Positions 7,901 through 12,959 of a DNA stretch of 30,319 nucleotides are shown one piece after another. The first letter of the stretch is position 1. Each line of letters begins with the position of its first letter. Made by a program: the position numbers and the translations under genes. Under the pieces are notes generated by a model, which saw only the letters and a list, made by a program, of their open reading frames with translations, searched no databases and had not been told where the DNA came from. The DNA comes from a virus, in IMG/VR virus record IMGVR_UViG_3300021364_000115, positions 1-30,319 of that record. One strand, written 5' to 3'.

Positions 7901-8252
7901 CGCCTAGATCAACATCTGCACGTACAACATAAGCTCTATTGCTTACACCCAAATATGAGTATGCAGCCTGCAATCCATATTCGTTTTGCTCTCCGCCATG
8001 TATTGGATTATTATTATTATCTACATAAAATGTTGGATCGCCAAATGTATCTACCAGTTCACGCTGTGAAGTAAGTAGGTATGGTTTTCCAGCATTTGCT
8101 TTTGTGGTACCTGGAGCAATTCCTGTTCCTGCACCATTTTGTTTATTTTCGCCAGTTGCGACGAATATAATAGGTACTGTACCCGGTTCTGCAGGAGTGT
8201 AAAAACTCTCGTCAATTACCTGTACTTCTACACCTGGTGATGTTAATGCCAT
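4947..8252 (-). CDS. 18: Contractile tail sheath protein gp18, enlarged
   Basis: This is a sheath subunit of 1101 residues; T4 gp18 has 659. The start MALTSPGVEVQVIDESFYTP and the end KAVEFIYIPLRIKNTGEIAG are typical. The conserved core spans about 1-120 and about 690-1101, including RIFNLIATPGYPELIGEM, a WFAPAGTRRGGV stretch, VNPITFLTGAGLVVFGQKTR, VNVARLVVYLRSQL and a helical VESLLVELVGLRALYDF. The block from about 121 to 690 is inserted. It has four short W-rich modules near 127-155, 343-378, 575-606 and 633-678 (patterns such as ADGTYWLDTG...FEWDG and SGDIWVST...YRWNN). Between them are two segments with INAAGLT-like text resembling bacterial-Ig or flagellin-insertion style beta modules. 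I infer surface decoration of the tail. An AGGAGAA ribosome site and a late-promoter variant precede the gene. Confidence 0.9.
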   Translation of the reverse strand: MALTSPGVEVQVIDESFYTPAEPGTVPIIFVATGENKQNGAGTGIAPGTTKANAGKPYLLTSQRELVDTFGDPTFYVDNNNNPIHGGEQNEYGLQAAYSYLGVSNRAYVVRADVDLGALNASSTPTTANPADGTYWLDTGITRFGVFEWDGSALATTNLSGQSFSNKTPIVITDSTQVDSSFVPLGSIGSVGDYAITAVTTIPTLYYKSSGNGLTVSAGDWVKVGSADWKASWPSIVGGTITTFTPGNTVTLTSTTGLSGTLNLVGSNGAAFVSEFNTAFSAAGLSAQIVDTILYIYNDGSAHDEVTIGGTALTEAGITAGQYYAPKLQADPHTSIPEFKSSDTKPRPTGSVWLKTTSPNVGANWSVKVFNGETELWETVSAPIYKTNHEAINELDLSGGGANLIATDLFVMTNVAEETAGSEIADFTIYKRNGTGALTISSAIVKTADLLAQNYNFTIQESVKGSATLSSAVTVTFTATGASTDAEAMATAINAAGLTNIVAGVTSTNKVTISHRLGGEIRFVDTDGSLADIGFTAFDYTANTGTANFYDVPDGAANEYVATYWKELTYTASDDAPTSLAADGALWYSSVIDEIDLLVHNGSKWVGVNNADSQYWTGDSATQPDAAGPIVSATEPADGDRSDGGDLVSGDIWVSTADLENFPKIYRWNNTLNEWQELDTTDQTTENGVLFADARYNTAGANSGSAGDIVDLIESDYVDPDCPDPALYPKGMLLWNLRRSGFNVKRFERNYIDLTADNTRFGDEDMSGYYPHRWVTESANEADGSGSFGRKAQRKVVVQKLQSLLNENQDIRDDESRIFNLIATPGYPELIGEMITLNYDRGLTAFVVGDSPMRLTPDATSLNEWATNVNTAVEDNDNGLVSRDEYMAVYYPSGFTSDNAGNNVVVPASHMVLRTIALNDQVAYPWFAPAGTRRGGVTNATSTGYINNEGEFVAVALNEGVRDTLYSNNVNPITFLTGAGLVVFGQKTRARNASALDRVNVARLVVYLRSQLNTLAKPYLFEPNDKITRDEIKQQVESLLVELVGLRALYDFLVVCDETNNTPARIDRNELYVDIAIEPVKAVEFIYIPLRIKNTGEIAGL

Positions 8253-8286
8253 TTTCTTGTTCTCCTAAACAATGTTATTATAGTAT

Positions 8287-8294
8287 TATTTAGC
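8287..8294 (-). promoter_or_regulatory. Late-promoter variant GCTAAATA for the sheath gene
   Basis: GCTAAATAATACTATAA reads on the minus strand, 34 bases before the gp18 ATG, and matches the gp16-promoter flank (AATACTA) after the box. The second base differs from the GATAAATA seen at the other seven sites. AGGAGAA follows as the ribosome site. Confidence 0.55.
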
Positions 8295-8325
8295 AGATCT
8301 AGGGGAAAATAGCGGTTTTAAGGGG

Positions 8326-8341
8326 TTAACTACGCAGTTAA
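8326..8341 (-). terminator. Weak hairpin over the stop of the kinase-like gene
   Basis: The stem TTAACT / AGTTAA has a 4-base loop and covers the TAG stop at 8330. It is followed on the minus strand by CCCCTTAAAACC rather than a T-run. It is short and AT-rich, so terminator function is only possible. Confidence 0.35.
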
Positions 8342-8836
8342 TTGTCCTTTGTATAGTTCATCAACCCAAAACTCCAAGTCCTTGAGTGTGCCATTATTAT
8401 CAATGTAAAAGTCGGCCATCCACGGTTCCAGCGTCATACTGTCTATAGATTCTTTAGGTAAGTAGTCACTACGATCGACCCAAATTGCATAATCAAAAAC
8501 ATTTGTGTTACGCATTGCAAAATATTCACGTTTGTTTCTTAATCCACAATAAATATCGTGTTCTGCAAATATAGCCCTGCCTAACGTTGCTGCATCTTTT
8601 GCATTCATATCACTTATAGCATTATACCATTCAGTTCTGTGATTATGTCTATCAGCATAACACTCTTCTTCACTGTCGTAATTGTATTTCTTTTTTAACA
8701 AGTCATAGATAAAAAGTTTGGAACAGAACGCACTGCTACTGTCAAAACTATATCCGTATTTGTCTCTTAAAATTTCGCAGACAGTATCTTTTCCATGTCT
8801 GCCGTGTCCGATTACCAACAGCTTCTTTTTGTTCAT
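8330..8836 (-). CDS. P-loop deoxynucleoside monophosphate kinase-like protein
   Basis: This 168-residue protein begins KKLLVIGHGRHGKDTVCEIL. The P-loop G-HGRHGK-D-T at residues 10-18 is typical of phage dNMP kinases (T4 gp1 class) and adenylate-kinase-like proteins, which convert dNMPs to dNDPs for DNA synthesis. A helix with FDSSSAFCSKLFIYDLL follows. Then come TEWYNAISDMNAKDAATLGRAIF, an Arg-containing segment YCGLRNKREYFAM, and the strand FDYAIWVDRSDYLP, as in substrate-binding and lid parts. It is smaller than T4 gp1. It sits among structural genes but has its own sigma-70-like promoter, which fits a protein needed earlier than the virion parts. The P-loop is certain; the substrate is inferred. 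Confidence 0.75.
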   Translation of the reverse strand: MNKKKLLVIGHGRHGKDTVCEILRDKYGYSFDSSSAFCSKLFIYDLLKKKYNYDSEEECYADRHNHRTEWYNAISDMNAKDAATLGRAIFAEHDIYCGLRNKREYFAMRNTNVFDYAIWVDRSDYLPKESIDSMTLEPWMADFYIDNNGTLKDLEFWVDELYKGQLTA

Positions 8837-8841
8837 AATTT

Positions 8842-8870
8842 ATAATATTATAAAAGTATTGTATTGTCAA
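8842..8870 (-). promoter_or_regulatory. Sigma-70-like promoter for the kinase-like gene
   Basis: TTGACA (8870-8865), a 17-base spacer and TATTAT (8847-8842) read on the minus strand. The -35 box overlaps the TGA stop of gp13. Only five bases separate the -10 box from the ATG at 8836, so the message may be leaderless. This differs from the late boxes elsewhere. Confidence 0.7.
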
Positions 8871-9628
8871 CCGATCAAGAATCCATAGCCTGTGCCGCCT
8901 GCAACTGCCATTGCTAGATCCATTTCTAGTTTTTCCATTTCTTGCTGTGCCTCGGCTTTTAGCGTGTCACCGTTAAGTGTTGTACCGCCACCTGGACCAG
9001 CAATAGTAGCAAATTTACTACGTGCTTCTCCTAGCATATACTTGCAATTTGCAAGTGTGTAATCTTTGATCCATTGATAGGCTTTATAATCTTTATATAG
9101 TTCAAAGTCGGGTCTATAATTATAACAATACAACAATGCTTCTTCATCGGCTCTAGGACGTTGTAAAATTGTTAATTTTTTATTACTGGTATTCCATTTG
9201 AATTCTATAAAACTACCAAACATACGTCCTACTAATTCTTGTTGTTGTGCAAAGAAATCATATGTAGCTAATCCACCAATGCCGCTACCTGCTAACAAAT
9301 ATGTGTTGGTGTATGCAAGATTAAATGGTTCAAACAAACTACCGCCATCTGCACTTCCGCCTAATCTGCTTCCTACACTTCTGCGATAAATTTTTCTAAC
9401 TTCAATTATTTCATTTGGTAAAATGTAATCGTTTTTATCTTGTTCAAATTTTATTGTAATGTAACTTTCCTCAACACTGTTTTCACTGCGTTGTCTGTAC
9501 TTGCTCAAACTTTTTGCTAGTGCAGTTTCGTAGTGTATCGGATCGAGTTCAACGTCGACCATACCGCCGCCTAAAAATGCATTAACATAATCAAAAATTT
9601 CTTGCTTTTCAGTAGTAAGTTGTGCCAT
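8867..9628 (-). CDS. 13: Neck protein gp13
   Basis: This 253-residue protein closes the filled head and forms the neck with gp14, connecting portal to tail. Text typical of marine T4-like gp13 includes MVDVELDPIHYETALAKSLS, KYRQRSENSVEESYI, NEIIEVRKIYRRSVG, FEPFNLAYTNTYLL, LVGRMFGSFIEFKWN and YKAYQWIKDYTLANCKYML, followed by GEARSKF..IAGPGGGTTLNG. I place the start at 9628 (MAQLTTEKQE), because GGAG lies 8-11 bases upstream. An upstream in-frame ATG at 9643 would put that ribosome site inside the coding region and sits right next to the promoter. The gene is transcribed away from gp14, unlike T4, where 13-14-15 run together. Confidence 0.82.
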   Translation of the reverse strand: MAQLTTEKQEIFDYVNAFLGGGMVDVELDPIHYETALAKSLSKYRQRSENSVEESYITIKFEQDKNDYILPNEIIEVRKIYRRSVGSRLGGSADGGSLFEPFNLAYTNTYLLAGSGIGGLATYDFFAQQQELVGRMFGSFIEFKWNTSNKKLTILQRPRADEEALLYCYNYRPDFELYKDYKAYQWIKDYTLANCKYMLGEARSKFATIAGPGGGTTLNGDTLKAEAQQEMEKLEMDLAMAVAGGTGYGFLIG

Positions 9629-9644
9629 ATGATATCTCCACATG

Positions 9645-9660
9645 TATTTATCGATAAATA
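9645..9660. promoter_or_regulatory. Palindromic divergent late promoter between gp13 and gp14
   Basis: TATTTATCGATAAATA is a perfect 16-bp palindrome made of two GATAAATA late boxes head to head, abutting at the CG centre. The minus-strand copy (9652-9645) serves gp13 (then GGAG, ATG at 9628). The plus-strand copy (9653-9660) serves gp14 (ATG at 9666, five bases on). Confidence 0.8.
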
Positions 9661-9665
9661 TGTGT

Positions 9666-10820
9666 ATGCCACGTTTAAGTTTATACAGACCAGAAAAGTC
9701 AAAGGATTACGAGTTTTTAGACAAAGTTGTCTATGAACAATTTACTGTTGGCGGCACTGATTTATTAATACACAAATACCTTGGGCCTAAAAACCCATTG
9801 GATGAAGATGCAACCGCAGAACAAAAACAATATGATGCGATTAGCGAAACCAATATACAAGATTTACTTTTTTTAGAAAATAGAGATAGAAAATACGACC
9901 AAGACATTTACAGTATCAGAGGACACTACAATGTTCAAGATCAAGATTTTGATTTGAGTCAATTTGGATTGTTTTTACAAAATGACACTATTTTTATGAC
10001 AATACATATTAACAGTAGTGTAAAAACATTAGGAAGAAAGATAATGCCAGGCGATGTTTTTGAATTGCCGCACCTAATAGATGAATATGCTGCAAATGAT
10101 TTCAGTGTTGCACTGAAAAGATATTATGTAGTCGATGAAGTAACTAGAGCAGCAGAAGGGTTTAGCCAAACTTGGTATCCGCATTTATATAGAGTAAGAT
10201 GTAAACAAATAATGGATTCTCAAGAATACAAAGATATTTTGGATTTACCTGCTGGTGACGAAGCTGGAAATACTTTACGAGAAGTATTAAGCACATACGA
10301 AAAAGAAATGCAAATTAATGATGCAATAATAGCACAAGCTGAAGATTATGCTAATCAAAGCGGATATAGTACAATACAATTTTATACACTATCTGTTACA
10401 GATGTAGGCGAAATGAATATTGTTAGTGCTGACTATACAGATTTACTAGCTGATGGTACTATCACATCCGATACCGTGTTTGTTACACCAGATGGAAATG
10501 GTTACCAAGGATATCTTGTTGGAGATGGTATTCCACCAAATGGTGCATTGTTTGGTACAGGAACAGGATTTCCAGTTGATCCACAGCTTGGTGATTATTT
10601 CTTACGTATAGACCTAGCACCCAATAGATTATTTAGATACGACGGGAACAGTTGGAGAAAAGTTGAAGATGCAGTAAGAACATCGCTAACACCAACAGAT
10701 AATAGAGATACTCTAAAAGGTACATTTATTAACAACACAACTGTAAATACAATTGCTGGCGAAGATGTAGTAGAACGCCAGGCATTAAGTAAAGCTCTAC
10801 GAGCAAAGGCAGATAGTTAA
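9666..10820 (+). CDS. 14: Neck protein gp14
   Basis: This 384-residue neck protein binds gp13 and the tail terminus. Recognisable stretches are MPRLSLYRPEKSKDYEFLDK, FTVGGTDLLIHKYLGPK, NIQDLLFLENRDRKYDQDIY, GHYNVQDQDFDLSQFGLFLQ, LGRKIMPGDVFELPHL and SQTWYPHLYRVRCKQIMDSQ, all typical of cyanophage-type gp14. It is longer than T4 gp14 (256 residues) because of a C-terminal extension from about residue 250. The extension contains GDYFLRIDLAPNRLFRYDGN followed by SWRKVEDAVRT and ends in RQALSKALRAKADS. Start choice: MPRLSLYR at 9666 matches family starts. ATGs at 9642 and 9660 fall before or inside the promoter palindrome. No Shine-Dalgarno is visible. The stop overlaps the gp15 start (TAATG). 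Confidence 0.85.
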   Translation: MPRLSLYRPEKSKDYEFLDKVVYEQFTVGGTDLLIHKYLGPKNPLDEDATAEQKQYDAISETNIQDLLFLENRDRKYDQDIYSIRGHYNVQDQDFDLSQFGLFLQNDTIFMTIHINSSVKTLGRKIMPGDVFELPHLIDEYAANDFSVALKRYYVVDEVTRAAEGFSQTWYPHLYRVRCKQIMDSQEYKDILDLPAGDEAGNTLREVLSTYEKEMQINDAIIAQAEDYANQSGYSTIQFYTLSVTDVGEMNIVSADYTDLLADGTITSDTVFVTPDGNGYQGYLVGDGIPPNGALFGTGTGFPVDPQLGDYFLRIDLAPNRLFRYDGNSWRKVEDAVRTSLTPTDNRDTLKGTFINNTTVNTIAGEDVVERQALSKALRAKADS

Positions 10821-12511
10821 TGCAATTTTTTTATGATGGACAAATACGCAGATATATTACTCAAATAGTAAGAACGTTTAGCAATTTTAGTTATAAAGAC
10901 GGTGAAGGCGATTTAAAACGTGTTCCTGTAATGTATGGCGATATTACTAGGCAGGTAGGAAGTATTATAAGAGAAAATTCTGAAAACAAAGTACCTAGTG
11001 CTCCACGTATGGGTATATACATCACTAGTTTGCAAATGGATAGAGCAAGATTAAGTGATAGTAGTTATATCAGTAAAATAAATTTAAGAGAAAAAGAATT
11101 TGATCCTGAAACTAATAGTTATATTGCTGCACAAGCTAAAGGATATACAGTTGAAAGACTACATCCTACACCATATACGCTTGCTGTAAATGTAGACGTC
11201 TGGAGTACAAGTACTGATCAAAAATTACAAATACTAGAACAAATTTTTATGTTGTTTAATCCTGACCTAGAATTTCAAACAACAGACAACTATATCGATT
11301 GGACTAGTTTAACAACACTATATTTAGAAGATATTAATTTCAGTAGCAGAACTATACCTATGGGTACTAACGACGAAATAGACGTAGCAACAATAGGTTT
11401 TACAGCGCCAATTTACATTTCGCCTCCTACTAAAGTTAAGAAGTTGGGCATTATTACAGATATTATTACGAGTGTTTACAATCAAGATGCAGGCACAATC
11501 AGTTTGGAAGGATTCAATCCTCCTACAGACAGCGATCAAGGTGCTGCCAGCGGTACTACAGTTTTACCTGATGGAACATTGATTTCAGACGGTTCTATTA
11601 CAAACGTAGGTCTAGGAGGCAGACTAGATCTTCAAAATCCTGTTGTAACTAGTTACAGAAATTTTGATCTAATAATTCAAGACGAAACAGGAAAATTAGT
11701 AAAAAATAAAAAATTACGTGTTGGAGAAATATCTTGGTTAAACATTTTAGAAGCAGAACTTCCTGCTAAATTCCAACCAGGTATAAGTCAAATTAGAATA
11801 CGTAGAGTTGAATTACAAAATGAAATTGTTGGTACTTTTACTTTAAGAAATAATGATAATTTTTTAATTGATATAGACTGGGACCAAGATACTTTGCCAA
11901 GTAATACATTGTTAACAGGGCCTAGTAAAACAGATGGAACAGTAGATTATATTGTTAGTCCTATTAGTTTCAGTCCACTAGCTGTTAAAAAAGCAGGAAC
12001 TAGAGTTATTCTTTTAGATCCAATCGGATATAAAGTTTCGAGGTTATTTACAGCAGATCAAAATACAAATATTATAAACACAGATATAGATTATTTTATT
12101 TCAAGCAGTGGTTTAGCAAATAGAACAGGTGACGAAACTGTAACAAGTTTCCAGGTTTATGTCAATGGTTCTTTAGTTAATGCTACTGGTTCTAATGTAA
12201 ATGACAAATTTGTTTTAACTTTAGATGTTGCATATGATTTTGATGATACAGTTGAATATATATTAAATTTAAACGAAGACGGACCCGAAGCTTGGAAAAA
12301 TGCAGATGGCACAGATTTTGTAGCAGATGCTAACGATGTAGTAGAGTGGGATGGACTAAAATGGCATATCATTTTTGATGCAAGTACAGAAAATGATACT
12401 ACATACCTTACAAATGTAACAACAGGTCAACAATATTATTGGAATAATTATTACTGGCAAACAAGCGTAGACGGATATTATCCAAGAGGAACTTGGACTA
12501 TTACACTGTAA
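10820..12511 (+). CDS. 15: Proximal tail sheath stabilisation protein gp15, extended
   Basis: In T4, gp15 (272 residues) caps the tail and joins it to the neck. The first about 215 residues match the T4-like pattern: MQFFYDGQIRRYITQIVRTF, RVPVMYGDITRQVGSIIREN, YTVERLHPTPYTLAVNVDVW, TDQKLQILEQIFMLFNPDL, DNYIDWTSLTTLYLEDINFS and DVATIGFTAPIYISPPTKVK. The remaining about 350 residues form an extension absent from T4. It is rich in beta-type text and ends in aromatic modules (VVEWDGLKW, QYYWNNYYWQTSVDGYYPRG). It overlaps the gp14 stop by one base and is therefore read from the divergent late promoter. The name gp15 rests on order (after 14) and motif memory; another tail-completion protein is possible. 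Confidence 0.7.
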   Translation: MQFFYDGQIRRYITQIVRTFSNFSYKDGEGDLKRVPVMYGDITRQVGSIIRENSENKVPSAPRMGIYITSLQMDRARLSDSSYISKINLREKEFDPETNSYIAAQAKGYTVERLHPTPYTLAVNVDVWSTSTDQKLQILEQIFMLFNPDLEFQTTDNYIDWTSLTTLYLEDINFSSRTIPMGTNDEIDVATIGFTAPIYISPPTKVKKLGIITDIITSVYNQDAGTISLEGFNPPTDSDQGAASGTTVLPDGTLISDGSITNVGLGGRLDLQNPVVTSYRNFDLIIQDETGKLVKNKKLRVGEISWLNILEAELPAKFQPGISQIRIRRVELQNEIVGTFTLRNNDNFLIDIDWDQDTLPSNTLLTGPSKTDGTVDYIVSPISFSPLAVKKAGTRVILLDPIGYKVSRLFTADQNTNIINTDIDYFISSSGLANRTGDETVTSFQVYVNGSLVNATGSNVNDKFVLTLDVAYDFDDTVEYILNLNEDGPEAWKNADGTDFVADANDVVEWDGLKWHIIFDASTENDTTYLTNVTTGQQYYWNNYYWQTSVDGYYPRGTWTITL

Positions 12512-12524
12512 GATAATTATTTTT

Positions 12525-12959
12525 ATGAACAAAATTACATGTAGTGGTGCTCTTTTTTATGCATTGTCGACAAAACGTTTTTTATTTTTACATCGTACTC
12601 AAAGTAAAGCAAAAAATCTTTGGGGAATTGTAGGCGGCACAAACGAAGATAAAGAAACTCCTTACACAGGCTTGTTACGTGAGGTAAACGAAGAACTAGG
12701 TTTTGAACCTGACATACAAAAATCTATTCCACTAGAAACTTTTGTCAGTAATGATGAACATTTTCATTTCCATACATATCTTTGTGTTGTCAATGAAGAA
12801 TTTATTCCTATATTGAATTGCGAACACAACGGGTATGCTTGGGTAAACTTTGGAGCATGGCCTAAACCATTACACAATGGGTTACAAAATACACTACGTA
12901 GCAAGATTAATCAAAACAAATTACAAACAATTATTGAAGTCATTGATATAATTTCTTAA
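12525..12959 (+). CDS. Nudix hydrolase
   Basis: This 144-residue protein has a complete Nudix box at residues 38-60: G-x5-E-x7-REVNEELGF, exactly G, TNEDK, E, TPYTGLL, REVNEELGF. The Glu residues bind the metal that attacks nucleoside diphosphates linked to another moiety. An N-terminal strand pattern (ITCSGALFYALSTKRFLFLH) precedes the box, and FHFHTYLCVVNEEF with a Trp-containing loop follows. The substrate (dNTP pool, NAD, capped RNA or sugar nucleotide) cannot be told. It lies 13 bases after gp15 on the same strand with no separate promoter or clear ribosome site, so late expression is likely. Its end overlaps the convergent 873-residue gene by 20 bases. Confidence 0.88.
   Translation: MNKITCSGALFYALSTKRFLFLHRTQSKAKNLWGIVGGTNEDKETPYTGLLREVNEELGFEPDIQKSIPLETFVSNDEHFHFHTYLCVVNEEFIPILNCEHNGYAWVNFGAWPKPLHNGLQNTLRSKINQNKLQTIIEVIDIIS

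Noticed and set aside
8847-8852. TATAAT at 8852-8847 as the -10 box of the kinase-like promoter
   Set aside because: It is only 12 bases from TTGACA. TATTAT at 8847-8842 gives the standard 17.
9629-9643. ATG at 9643 as the gp13 start
   Set aside because: It would place the GGAG ribosome site inside the coding region and lies beside the promoter box. MAQLTTEK at 9628 fits better.
9642-9665. Upstream ATGs at 9642 and 9660 as the gp14 start
   Set aside because: The first lies before the late promoter and the second overlaps its last base. The family start MPRLSLYR is at 9666.
12940-12959. Convergent overlap of the Nudix and repeat-protein genes as a regulatory antisense element
   Set aside because: A 20-base overlap of two stop ends is common in compact phage genomes, and no hairpin or promoter is present there.
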